NCBI GenBank assembly: GCA_914767885.1
Contig: CAJZBQ010000043.1
Coordinates: 310,001 to 374,000 of the forward strand
Source of the DNA: Blepharisma stoltei
Taxonomy: Eukaryota; Ciliophora; Heterotrichea; Heterotrichida; Blepharismidae
Direction of reading: 5' to 3'
Length of the DNA: 64,000 bases
A program made the translations under genes and the position numbers. The notes beneath the pieces are model-generated. The model was not told the DNA's origin, ran no database searches, and saw only the letters and a list, made by a program, of their open reading frames with translations. Below are positions 36,101 through 44,949 of the stretch, piece after piece. How positions within the stretch are numbered: the stretch's first letter is position 1; every line of letters starts with the position of its first letter.

Positions 36101-39100
36101 TGACTATTAATATAGAGTCTATTATCGTATTCAGCTATAACAGTCCTAAATAATTCTTTGTAATTCAATTCTACTGACAGATCTAGTAGACTGCACAAGT
36201 TAAAGTTATTTGATTCCTCTGCATGATACTGATAAGAGCATTTTATGAGCTCAATTAAAATTACTTCAAAAGACTTGTGAACTGAAATATTTTTTTTAAA
36301 TCTTTTAAGCCATTCCAATTTCCCAGCCAATAAAAGGTGTGTTCTCGAAAGAAATGTGGTTTCTTCTGTTTCTATTTCAGTAAAAATTGATTCTGATTTT
36401 ATTAATTTTTTTGAGATTTCAATACTAGGATTATTTGATAAAAAGGTATATGAAAGGTAAAAGTGAGAAAAATAATCTTTGTAGTCAGAACTGTCTGTAG
36501 CATAATAGGTCATGTGCTTTTTCTTAACAATTTTATATAAAAATTCATTAAATCATTCTAACTCTCTGATTTCATGAGTTAAGTCTATTGATATACTATT
36601 TTTCTCTAATAATTCTCCCATCATATTAAAAATTTCATTTTTCCCAAAATAAATCGTATAGCAGTAAACTTCGATAAAGATTTTCAAAGAATGAGAGAGA
36701 CCAATATTATTAATTAAAAACTCCAAAAACGCCCGAACTTGTTCAATCGCATTTTTCTTTACAAGCAATTTCGTAAAGCTAGTTTTGTTTATATTTCAAA
36801 GGGATTTCGCTGAATGATTTCTAATAAAAGATCTAGTAACTTCCCCCCTGCGAGTGAACAAAACCATTAAAAAGTCCCTATTTTTTGCTCAAAAGCCCAC
36901 CCACCCTCCGTTAGCGAACAAACAATTTTTTATAAATAAAAATTTTTTTATATATATAAGTGATAGCTAGAAAAATTGAAATCTCTTGCTACATCTAACT
37001 AATTTTTAAACAAGTTTCATTTTAAAACATAAATTTTACAAATTAATTAATATTTTCTTTCCAATTTTTGCGAATTGGGATTTTTTTTAAATTTAAAAAA
37101 AAATTACTATAAACTTATATATAAATTTTTTTAGAAACTAAAATTAACCCTCTCTGTGGACAACCAAAATTTTGTGCTCGCTCACAGAGGGTATAAGCAT
37201 TTCTTCACTTCCTAATTGCATTAAAAAATGCTCAAGTAAAATCACAATAATTTGAGGCTTTGTAAAAGAAGAAACAGCAAAAAGACTAAAATCAATTTTC
37301 TCATAATTAAGAGATGCTTCTTCGTATGAGTTATGAGTATTTTTGCCTTTTTTGTCACTTGCTTCAGTATAATAAAAATGAAGTCTATTGTTTTTTGTGA
37401 GCGTTTTGATTATTTCTATATCATTTACTAAAATAGCTGCTTCAAGTATTGATTTGCCTGAGTTTGTAAATGAATTAGCATTGAACCCATTTGCAATTAA
37501 AAAGCCTAGCATCTCAGGTGATTTTTGCTCTATCGCTATTTCAAGAGGGCTAACAGGGTATTTCCTTAATCTTAATCTTAATTAACATTAGAAGGCGTCT
37601 GCCGTTATGATTACGCAGTCACCACGGACCCCTAGGGGTTCACCTGCTTTGCGGCGCAGTCCTAACAGCCATAAAGACTGCCAAGAGGACACACGTCTAC
37701 TCCTTCCCGCGTATAGCGGCTTAAGTGTGTTGAGTGGGCGGGCTATGGACTTCTGCGGCTTGTTGCTTGAGTTGACGGGAGTTGGCTTTCCGAAATTCCA
37801 AAAAATGGAATTTCTGGCCACCTTTCGGGAAAAAGGGAAATTCCAAGTCCTGGGACGTAACGCCCAGTTTCACGCTAGGTAGTTGCCCGAATGGTCTAGA
37901 CATTGCCTGTAGACTCTGCTGAACTTACCCTTTCCAAACCTAGACACCCTTTCCTCTCGAGGGTAAAATCCATTCTGGTCGTTGGACATGGGCCAGGCTC
38001 TGCTCTGCAGAATTGCTTACCATGGCATTGTTGTCCATTTCCTGAATGGCAAAACCTTGCCGGATATAATTAAAATATGAGTCGAGTATGTATGGCCGGA
38101 AGGCCATAGCCAGACGAAGACGCCATATTTTAATTATAACAGGGTATTTCCATTTGAAGTTTTTAAATGTTTCTTTGTCTTGAGTTTTAAAGTAATAAGG
38201 CCAACTATTATTAGTTGAGATGAAATATGAAGGAAGTTGTTTTGTGATTGAGTATAATCCGATAGTTTCGCCATATAAATAAAGTAAAGTTTGCAAGCAA
38301 TCATTGCTTTCTTCATTTGCAGCTAAAGAAAAAGCATTTTCTCCCCAGACATCTACAGCTGATATCATATTTTTTAACATATCTTGATTATAATCGCGAA
38401 ACTTCCTCAAGATTCTGACTTTAGCTTGCGTTTCAATATTTTTATTTCTTAATAAGTAATGAATAGGTGTTTTCGCTTCGTTATCAAAAAGGTCGACCGA
38501 GTTTTCATACCCTAAAAATAAGTCAATCCTATCTTCTATATCTATCAAGTCAGATTCAAGAATGTACATTATAGCAGATTTTCCTTTAAAATCTCTATAA
38601 TTTAAATTTTTTGGAGTAATCGACAAATATTGTTTTAATTTCGAGAGTTTTGCCTTTATTGAAAACTCTTTTAAAAGTGTAAGCCCTATATCTTCCATCG
38701 TATTTATATCTTTACTGAGCTTTTTCTTTGTTCATTTTCTTGCTTTTTTTAGTAAATCAAAGTCCTCATCCAACGCTTTTTCTCATATTAATGCTTGGAA
38801 ATCTTTATAATAGATGTTTCAAAAGTCTTCTACAGTCAAATCTAAATAATCCTCGTAATAAAAGTCATTACTAGAGCAATATTCCATTAACTTGAATATT
38901 TCCAATAAATCAGGCTTTATAAGCAGTGTATGCCAAACAGTCCTTTGTGAAGAGTCTTTAATTGATCCGAGGCGAGGATTCATTTTCAAAATTGCTTCTA
39001 AATTTCTATAATCTCTTTTTTCTGCTAAAAAGTGCAGCACTGTTTTTCCACATAAATCCTGTTGGGCTAAAATTGAAGTATCAAAAGCGAATAAGCCCAT

Positions 39101-39253
39101 AATTAGATGTGATCTTTTAGCCAAGACAAGATGATGAAAAATATTGAGTAACAAGTGATCTTGGCCTTGCAAAGAGGAGCTTTGAACCTTTAAAAAGGAT
39201 AGGACTTGAAAGTCATCAGAATTCGAGTAGATTAGCTCTAAAGCCTCTTCCAT
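21165..39253 (-). CDS. giant ankyrin-repeat HECT E3 ubiquitin ligase (about 4,050 residues)
   Basis: Start ATG at 39253 (MEEALELIYSNSDDF), stop TAA at 21165. After 14 segments are removed the reading is one frame of about 4,050 codons, apart from a homopolymer ambiguity at 29970. Roughly the first 2,000 residues carry scattered ankyrin repeats (DLCGKTVLHFLAEKRDYRN, NEAKTPIHYLLRNKN, PTALHWAAERSDEKMIDLLL). A long middle region of unknown fold has a possible filamin-like Ig stretch (KWTPFSKGFYIFYLN). The C-terminal ~350 residues are a HECT domain: GIDGGGLSREFFDKLG, FGTGSSR-like FVTGSSRIPY, and LPTASTC with the catalytic Cys 33 residues from the end. It transfers ubiquitin from an E2 to ankyrin-bound substrates. 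Many Trp are TGA. Confidence 0.85.
22001..22607 (+). mobile_element. SINE-like retroelement S5 in HECT domain exon
   Basis: Flanked by perfect 14-bp duplicates GAATGAATAAATGA (22001 and 22594). The body starts ATTAAAATGGCGACTGG and contains TTGGAAAGGGGAAGCTCAGC and CCCTAGCG blocks shared with S8 and S10. Removing 593 bp restores PEHHLFIQVGDFFKIN in the HECT domain. Confidence 0.9.
22734..23328 (+). mobile_element. SINE-like retroelement S6 in HECT domain exon
   Basis: Flanked by perfect 16-bp duplicates TTAAAATTCTTCCTCA (22734 and 23313). The body begins CATAAAATGGCTGG, like the 5-prime end of S5. Removing 579 bp restores FLESLRKNFNEDVETLRGY. Confidence 0.9.
24426..24782. mobile_element. MITE-B in ankyrin-HECT gene
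   Basis: TIR CTCGAAGTTCGACCAAGAT at both ends, with a hairpin at the left end (CCTCGAAGTTCGACCAA and its complement). TGA is duplicated at both sides (24426, 24780) instead of TA-containing TAA/TTA. Removing 354 bp joins KKTGVP to QPIMNFSN in frame. Same architecture as MITE-A with a different TIR sequence. Confidence 0.85.
25982..26441. mobile_element. MITE-C2 in ankyrin-HECT gene
   Basis: TIR CCCCCTTTTAAATTGGAAC at the left, with a second copy at 26029. The right end has CCTCTTTAAATTGGAA and its degenerate inverse ending AAGGGGAG|TAA. Removing 458 bp joins NNDIKECL to INVYEAIKN. Confidence 0.85.
27120..27422. mobile_element. IES/MITE-D in ankyrin-HECT gene
   Basis: 301 bp between TA 27120 and TA 27421. 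Ends CTCCCTTCTCTAGTTTGAG and, inverted, CTTCCCCATCCTAATCTAG look like diverged TIRs. Removal joins AQIACN to RHFSKLKRSY. Confidence 0.75.
27868..28205. mobile_element. MITE-A4 in ankyrin-HECT gene
   Basis: Between TTA duplicates; left end CTCTCCCACTTCTACGTGAGC, right end with a TIR remnant (TTCGCTCATGAAGG). Degenerate copy; the hairpin at the left is mostly lost. Removing 336 bp joins LLEIESN to KDFPIKSVDE. Confidence 0.8.
28658..28921. other. IES-E in ankyrin-HECT gene
   Basis: 262 bp. The left end TAACTCTCTTCCCTCAGC and the inverted right end TTACTATCATTTCGATGAG are weakly similar. Removal joins KGDAIYSL to ANVSIYNEL in frame. Confidence 0.6.
29399..29514. other. IES in ankyrin-HECT gene
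   Basis: 114 bp with short TIRs (TAAGGTAATATTTATT / TAATTAATATTATT, inverted). Removal skips a TAA and joins KRYIGLY to KGKAKLRMIY. Confidence 0.65.
29970..30151. mobile_element. truncated SINE-like insert S7 in ankyrin-HECT gene
   Basis: Insert of about 154 bp, GC-richer, flanked by CTCTTCTCCTTTTT (29970 and 30138), ending in the short repeat CTTAACTTAA. The flanking T-runs differ (5 against 8). The frames on either side need removal of 167 or 170 bp, whereas the repeat-to-repeat distance is 168 or 171, so one T must be gained or lost. Confidence 0.65.
32310..32415. other. IES in ankyrin-HECT gene
   Basis: 104-bp AT-rich segment bounded by TA. Removal joins FTASINGY to VQLFEKIYIY in frame. 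Confidence 0.65.
32714..34116. mobile_element. 1.4-kb element with terminal inverted repeats of about 230 bp, in ankyrin-HECT gene
   Basis: The left arm (32714 to about 32963) is the inverted near-copy of about 33885-34116. Both termini read TATAGYTTGYTTCGC, and the arms run through to GTGCTAGCCCRCTAAG. TA lies at each boundary. The unique centre (about 920 bp) has no open frame of note but repeats TTTTCCAATAAAGATGGA at least twice. Removing 1,401 bp joins SVLFNDRY to IQLPNYIPK in frame. A non-autonomous DNA transposon with long TIRs is the best reading. Confidence 0.85.
35689..36020. mobile_element. MITE-A5 in ankyrin-HECT gene
   Basis: Between TAA duplicates, inverted relative to MITE-A2: the double TIR (CCGTGAGTGAACAAAACC, then a diverged copy) is at the left, the hairpin at the right. 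Removing 330 bp joins FDILPKLL to ELIVIYKEF. Confidence 0.9.
36837..37195. mobile_element. MITE-A6 in ankyrin-HECT gene
   Basis: Between TAA duplicates; left CCCCCCTGCGAGTGAACAAAA, right a decayed hairpin (CTCTCTGTGGACAACC / GCTCGCTCACAGAGGG). Removing 357 bp joins GSEEML to TRSFIRNHS. Confidence 0.85.
37551..38151 (-). mobile_element. SINE-like retroelement S8 (full length) in ankyrin-HECT gene
   Basis: Flanked by perfect 15-bp duplicates TAACAGGGTATTTCC (37551 and 38137). On the minus strand it starts TAATTAAAATATGG flush with the duplicate, includes a hairpin (TAATTAAAATATG ... CATATTTTAATTA) around GGCCTTCCGGCC, then CGTTACGTCCCAGG, and ends in a tandem tail (TTAAGATTAAGATTAA). Removing 586 bp restores WKYPVSPLEIAIEQ. 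Confidence 0.92.
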
Positions 39254-39295
39254 GTTTATTGCTTAATAATTTACTTATTAATAGAAAAGGATAAA

Positions 39296-40015
39296 TTATA
39301 GCTTCTTTCTTTTCCAGCATTGAAGAAGGTAGATTATTGATGTCACTGTTCCCAGTATTCCAATTATTGTAGGGTGGAATTTCTTTTTATCTAAATAATA
39401 AATCGCAATTGGGATGTCAAATATTGATTTTATCATGACCCATTGCAAAAACTCGTTTTTTCTTACCAGTGCTCTATATCTGTCTTTTGATTGTGAAAAT
39501 TGAGTATGTAGATTTTGGTCTCTCTATATAGAAATTACCATTTTTTGAAGCTGGATGTTCCCTTTGTGGACTTTAATTGCATTAATTAGCGCAATTAAGC
39601 CGTTATCAATAACCCAGCTCAGGTTCCTTAAAACATACACAAGAAACACAGTTTTTGATTCCTGAGGCATATGAATAATTTCAATTTTGTGCAAAAATAA
39701 AAAATGATCTGAAAAGTAATAGACTAAAGAGACTAAATTTTCTAGGGTTTTTGCCAATTTGATTATATCCAAATTCTTATTAGAAAGCCTTCTATATAAA
39801 GTTATAAGAACTCCTATTGGCATCCCAAATCGTAAAACTTTTCTCACCATGTGAAGATTTCCATTAAGTCTCCCTGCTTTTTTGGAAATTTCATTCATAT
39901 TGGTATACTTCAAGCCTGATTTAATACCGAGAGAGAAATATTGAACTAATCGAATGCATTGCTCTCTAAAATCTGATTGGTTGAGCAAGGATAGATATTT
40001 CTCTGCACTTTCCAT
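39296..40015 (-). CDS. PEX11: peroxisomal membrane protein PEX11 family
   Basis: 234 residues after one 15-nt intron. The N-terminus MESAEKYLSLLNQSDFREQC and LVQYFSLGIKSGL, followed by RKVLRFGMPIGVL, match the PEX11 amphipathic helix and RxxRxG-type region. C-terminal hydrophobic segments (SIFDIPIAIYYL, GILGTVTSIIYLLQCW) fit the membrane anchor. PEX11 proteins elongate and divide peroxisomes. Stop TAA at 39296, 42 bp from the start of the ankyrin-HECT gene on the same strand. Confidence 0.85.
39524..39538 (-). other. 15-nt intron in PEX11 gene
   Basis: GTAATTTCTATATAG on the minus strand. Removal eliminates an in-frame TAG and joins GNIQLQKM to RDQNLHTQF. Confidence 0.9.
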
Positions 40016-40107
40016 ATTACTATAATATTCATCAATTCCTAATCTATTTACGAGATCTTTTCAAATTAGTTATCGATTAAAAAATTGTTATTATACCATT
40101 ATTATTT

Positions 40108-41226
40108 TCAATTTATAAGTACAGGATTTGGAGCATTTTGATATTCCCGATCTATTTGCAATAGCTCTTTTCTTGATAAAGTTATATTAAATGCAGCTCG
40201 TAATAGTAAATCTGCATCTAAACTAGTCTCAATCCTTCGAATTCCTGCCAGCAAATTTTCAAAGCTGAGATTTATCAAGTCATTTTTATGAAGTTTAAAA
40301 AAACTTAAAAATACCCTGAAAAGTATTTTTGGGCCTTCAAGCAAAAAGCAATCCCAAATCCTCAAAACTGTGTCGATATTAAAAGAGAAAGTAAACAAGG
40401 TCATAAATCACTGCATTGCGTAAATCTGAGGATAAAATTCCGACTTGGCAAATTTTTTCCATAAGGCAGGCTCATGAAGTTTTAGTAAATAATTGGCTTT
40501 GTATAAGCTTTGATATACTTTTGCCATTCCCTGCATATAATAGCCTCTCATTTGATAATTATACATGAAGCTTACAAGCATTCAAAACGCGCTTTCTTCA
40601 TCAACATGCATTAAAAAGACTCCGACTATATATGCCATTCCTTGGCAGTAGCCGATTTCTGGGTCTAGAAATGCATAAGCTCGTAAAATGTTAGTCAAAG
40701 ACTGCTGGCCACCTTGACGCACAAATAAAAAATGCTCAGGAAAAGTACGGCTTACGTCCTTTGTAATGTCAAGCATGCAAGGCGGATCTTCTTCGCGGTT
40801 ACAGAGCCTAAAATATAGATGATGAGGATAGCTGTTTTGAACTTCAAGTCCTTTACAGAGCATAAATCAAACTCTTCCACGAACATTACTCGGGATCCCT
40901 TTTCTGCATCTTTGCTTAAGAATTTTATATTTTGGAGTTGAGTAGTTTGAATAGTCAGATCAATTTGATAGCATGTGGTCTCATATTTTAATCTGAGCAG
41001 CTGCTTTGGTCTGTGCTGAGGAAATATCTCTTTTGGTTTGATCTGAAAGAAATCTTGGTCTGTCTATGTAATCTATACAGGTTGTCCGATGATGGCGCCC
41101 AATGCGCCATTATCGGGCAACACCAGAAAAGGGTCCACACGTGGAATCCATTTCCTGTGTGGAGCTTTTCTGGTTTTGTCCGATGATGGCACATTGAGCG
41201 CCATCATCGGGCATTTAATATATCAT
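40108..41226 (-). CDS. TBC-domain Rab GTPase-activating protein
   Basis: 323 residues after removal of a palindromic 147-bp IES. Start ATG at 41226 joins to IDYIDRPRFLSDQ. TBC hallmarks: RKGIPSNVRGRVWFML, then DITKDVSRTFPEH (IxxDxxRTFP, arginine finger) and GYCQGMAYIVG (YCQG, glutamine finger), then LRIWDCFLLEG. It should stimulate GTP hydrolysis on a Rab. Trp at ESAFWMLVSF and MQWFMTLF is TGA. 92 bp upstream of PEX11 on the same strand. Confidence 0.88.
41074..41222. mobile_element. palindromic IES H2 at start of TBC gene
   Basis: Inverted termini TATA.....TGYCCGATGATGGCGC. Each terminus is itself a hairpin (GATGATGGCGC/GCGCCATTATC; GATGATGGC/GCGCCATCATC), flanking a third hairpin (CCAGAAAAG ... 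CTTTTCTGG). Removing 147 bp between TAs joins ATG ATA to GATTAC, giving MIDYIDRPRF in the TBC frame. Confidence 0.8.
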
Positions 41227-41360
41227 TTACTTTTTTAATTAATTACTTTTTTTAAAAATTTTAGGTTTTACCAGTTATTTAAATTTATGAATTTAACTTT
41301 TATTATTAATGGAGTCTTTTTACTGTTGAAATTCTAGGTTAATAATAAAATTTAAATTGT

Positions 41361-43212
41361 TTAGATTGATTTTTGGCCTTTTTTGGCTCGTTTGACTAGC
41401 CCTTTGATATTCATCAGTGACCTAATATCATTATAGTCAATTTTTCCTTTTGTAATGCATATTTGCTGCAGCTCTTGAACGATCTCCCAAAATTTTTTCA
41501 CTTCCAATGTTTTGTCCTTTAATTTATCTCGAAACCCTTCTTTTTGTGTCTTAAAGCTGATTTCTCCTTGCATTTTATTTGCTCTGCTTCTATCTAATTC
41601 CTCCAGAAGTCTTCGGTTATTTTCACAAGACTCATATAGCTTCTCTTTAAGTTGTTTAATTTCTAGACTTAAATTATCACAAATTTCTGCTCATTCAATT
41701 TTCTGCTTATTTTTTATTTCTTCTTTTTTATCAATTTCTGCCATTAGTCTCTCTCTTTCTGAATACAGCTGTCTATCTTTTTCTTCCAATTCTAAATGAA
41801 GCCGCTTTCATTCTTCTCTTACATCAATTTCATTTATTAATTTTTCTCTATCTAAATGAAGCAGCCTATCTTTCTCTTGCAATTCCCTTTGAAGACTTTC
41901 TACTTCTTCTCTATATCTTTTTTTTATGTTTTTATTTTCATCTGATAATTTTTTGATTTCTCTTTGCAAATCTTTATTTTCAGCTCTTCCTAAATCATCA
42001 GTTTTTCTCATATGATTTACTGACTCTTCTAATTGGCTTTGTAGCATTATGATGTCGGATTTAAGTCTTTCAACTTCTCTTTCTCTTGTTAATTCTAATT
42101 TAGAAAGCTTTCCATTATCGCTTTTCCTAGAAGATTCTAATTGTTTTTGAGACTGAGAAAGCATGTCATTTAAGTAGCTTATTTCTGCTTTTAAGTTGGC
42201 TGTTTGAGAAGAATCTATGGATTCTTGAGATTTTATAATTGCTTGGAAGTTTTTTATGTCAGAATGAAGATGATCGATTTCTTCATTTTGCTTAATTATT
42301 GTGCTTTGAAGTTTATTAATTTCTGCTGATTTCCGCTTACCCACCCATAATTAAATTTTTTTAATTTGATATATCTTCAAATATTTATAAGTAAAAATTC
42401 AGTTTTTGGAAAAAAAAGAAAATTAATCACGATTTATCATTGAGTTAGAATTTTCAATATTTTCATTGCAAGCTTCAGCTACAGATTTTATTTTTGCTTC
42501 AAGTTCAAGAATTTTATCTTTATGCTCTTCTTCAGAAATTTTGCCTTTAGTACTTAAAGATAGCTCTTTGTTGTGCTCAGTTAAAGCTTTTAGTTGATTT
42601 TCGTATTTTTCTTTAGCTTTAGATAAAGCTGCTTCCTTTTCTTCTTGCATTACACTTTTAATTTTCCCCATTAAATAAGAATAAAAACGAAATGTTTTAA
42701 ATTAATTCCAATTTAAATTTGAACAAAATTTTAATTTGTATAGCTTAAATAATGCAAATAGCTATAGCCCAATAATGTTGCAAATATTAAAACATACCAT
42801 AAGCTTGTTATATGGTAGACATTAAATTGATGATTTTTATAAATTTTTCTCAAAAAAATTACTCACTCTTTAGATTGGAACAGACTTTCGATTAGAATTC
42901 AAAGGGAGTAAGCTCATTTTTTTCTAACGTATAAATTTTGCCAAGCTGCTCTATCAATCTCAAAACTTCATGGAATGCGAGCACAATTCCTTCTATTCCT
43001 ATTAAAAGATTCGTCGAAACTCCTTCAATTTCACTTACTTGCTCGTTTAAATAATCTTTATTATTTGATCCTCTAATTGAATTTAAAGGTTTTTTGATTT
43101 TTCTAATATTTTCTATTGTATTTTCTAGAGAGCTATTTTGCTTTATCATTAGTTCTTTAATTTTCAGAAACTCTGCCTGGGTTGAAATTTCAGTTTTATA
43201 AAGATCGCTCAT
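41361..43212 (-). CDS. long coiled-coil protein
   Basis: 517 residues after two removals (87 and 211 bp). Start ATG at 43212 (MSDLYKTEISTQ). Almost entirely heptad-type coiled coil (KEAALSKAKEKYENQLKAL, LESSRKSDNGKLSKLEL, LQRELQEKDRLLHLDREKL), with repeated EKDR-x-L segments, then a basic C-terminus KGLVKRAKKGQKSI. Trp at two TGA codons (REEWKRLHL, KIEWAEICD). Cytoskeletal or centrosomal-type protein by composition; family not identified. Confidence 0.7.
42348..42436. other. putative IES in coiled-coil gene
   Basis: AT-rich segment, 87 bp, TA at both ends, containing stops. Removal joins NSNSMI to WVGKRKSAE. Boundaries are a best guess. Confidence 0.5.
42698..42910. mobile_element. MITE-C3 in coiled-coil gene
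   Basis: 211 bp. Left end with AATTTAAATTTGAAC; right end a hairpin (CTCTTTAGATTGGAAC ... ATTAGAATTCAAAGGGAG) before TAA. Removal joins LEKNEL to KTFRFYSYLM in frame. Confidence 0.7.
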
Positions 43213-43287
43213 ATCTCATTTTTCTTTAAATTTTTTGTAGCTAAAATTTTTTCAAAAACCTAAATTTGCATATATATATTTGTATAT

Positions 43288-43602
43288 TTACAAAACATCA
43301 ACAAAATTGAATAAAACCAATTTTTTCGCATTCATTCTCTTTTTAAAGTTTGCTGAAAGTTTCGGGGACGTATTTTCCTCCTTAAACATGCTTTTTTTCA
43401 TTTTATCAATTTCCTCATGATTTATCATTCTTCTTGATCCATTATCTTCATTTAAATGGAAATTGATCATTTCTTTTGCTTTTTCTCTAAAAGTCTCGAA
43501 TTTCGAAATAGGTGTTTCTTCATCAAACTTTTCTTTATAAGGCGCCATTAATTTCCTTTCAAGTATGATTTCTGAAGGCGATTTCTCTCTTACTTTATCC
43601 AT
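43288..43602 (-). CDS. small basic protein of unknown function
   Basis: 104 residues (MDKVREKSPSEIILERK ... FVDVL), charged, mostly helical by composition, with KEMINFHLNEDNGSRR and KKRMNAKKLVL. No family recognised. Divergent from the SMI1-like gene with 14 bp between start codons. The frame is also open after its TAA, so fusion to the coiled-coil gene downstream cannot be fully excluded. Confidence 0.55.
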   Translation of the reverse strand: MDKVREKSPSEIILERKLMAPYKEKFDEETPISKFETFREKAKEMINFHLNEDNGSRRMINHEEIDKMKKSMFKEENTSPKLSANFKKRMNAKKLVLFNFVDVL

Positions 43603-43616
43603 TTATAAAATCAAGC

Positions 43617-44191
43617 ATGGAGGCAAACAAAAAATTCGTGGTAGACAAAGGTCATTCTAGAGGTACCCAAATCTCTTCAGAAGAAATAGATCAAGCTCTT
43701 AGAGATATCTTAGCATGGCTCTCCACAAATGTCCCTAACTTTTCACCGCCAGGCCCATCAAACAGAATTAATCAACTACAAAACCCTCCATTAGCTCTTT
43801 TAAAAATGCTTCAAAGCCATAACGGAGGAATCCAGCTCCAAGAAACATTTATCACAATATCTGTTGAAGAAATTCTTGATGCTATCGAGGTAGGTCGAGT
43901 ATCGATATATACCCTCTTATATTGCTTTAATAATAAATAATATAATTTGCTTTATAACACTCCTAACAGGTATACTGGAAAAATGGGTATTTTCCATTTG
44001 CCAGAAATATTGATGGCGAATTTTTAGTTGTTGATGGAGAAGGAGGAGTTTTTCATTGGAATTTGGATATTGGGATCGTAGAGCAGGTCGGAGAAAGTTT
44101 GGCACTGTTTTTAGAAACTCTTAGAAATAATATGCTTTCAAGAAAATATCAGTATTTAGATGAAGACTGCGGACTTGTCGAAAGCGTTTAA
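43617..44191 (+). CDS. SMI1/KNR4 (SUKH)-family protein
   Basis: 164 residues after an 80-bp removal. N-terminal helices with EIDQALRDILAWLS and LQNPPLALLKMLQSHNGGI, then an acidic helix (ISVEEILDAIEVYWKNGYFPFARN) followed by IDGEFLVVDGEGGVFHWN, the usual SUKH pattern of G-G and FAxxxDG. Eukaryotic members (Knr4/Smi1) act in cell-wall and stress signalling; here only the fold is inferred. Confidence 0.7.
43891..43972. other. 80-bp insertion in SMI1-like gene (IES or intron)
   Basis: Lies between GAG-G|TA and G|TA-TAC. TA repeats flank it, so it can be an IES; it also reads GTAGG...AACAG, so it could be a conventional intron. Either way the product is DAIEVYWKNG. Since other introns are 15-16 nt, IES is preferred. 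Confidence 0.7.
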
Positions 44192-44210
44192 ATAATAAAA
44201 ATAAAGATAA

Positions 44211-44949
44211 ATGGGCGGAAATTTGTCTCTTGAATGGCTTAAAGGAGCAATTAAAGATGAATTTGAAAGAGTAAGAGAAGATAAGAAAAGAGATTATTTA
44301 AAATTGTCAGAAATTTTACAAATCATTATGCCGCGAGATGTTACGATTTCATTTTTTCATATAGGAACACTATTCACGCTAGATGAAGACAAAGATGGGA
44401 GATTTACTGTTCAAGATTTATACTTTTTATAACGAATTATGCATTTTTTTATTAAAATATCCAAATTTATAATAAAAATGTATAGAAAACTATGCAATTT
44501 TCTGTTTAAATAAGCAAAAAATATACAAACCGCATGAGATTACCTCGATGATTCAAGGAGCTTGTACATTGAATATGTGGCAAAACGTTTGCACAGAAGA
44601 TGGAGAAGATGATTTCGTTGCTTGGCTAGGAAGATTATTATATGAAAACGAAAATGTCGCTTATTTTGAATATAAACCTGGCGTTCCATTTATCCAAAGA
44701 TCAACAATTCTACATATCTATGAAATTTTAAATGTGAAAGCGACTCATGGGGTGGAGTTTCAATATTTTTTCGATTTATTACAGCATGCAGCAGAGGAAG
44801 ATGGTCTTATGAGCATTGATTATGAAGAAATGGACGATTTTGTACCATTAAATATTTGCCAGAAATTTTCAAGGTATTTTATAAAAGGTTTCGTTAGGCT
44901 TATGAATCAGCTTGGATTTGCTCCAGGTGCAAGGCAGTCTATTATATAA
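44211..44949 (+). CDS. EF-hand calcium-binding protein
   Basis: 214 residues after removal of a 94-bp IES. One canonical loop at about residues 58-69 (DEDKDGRFTVQD), with helix FFHIGTLFTL before it. The C-terminal part (ATHGVEFQYFFDLLQHAAEED) could be a degenerate second lobe. Probably a cytosolic Ca-responsive protein. Starts 19 bp after the SMI1-like gene; its stop codon abuts the stop of the convergent gene with no spacer. Confidence 0.7.
44430..44525. other. IES in EF-hand gene
   Basis: 94-bp, very AT-rich, TA-bounded. Removal joins FTVQDLYFL to YKPHEITSM. Confidence 0.7.

Noticed and set aside
41064..41078. GTATAGATTACATAG as a 15-nt intron at the start of the TBC gene
   Set aside because: It has the right form, but the TBC frame is already open through it and splicing would shift the frame. 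Excising the palindromic IES gives a clean MIDYIDRPRF start.
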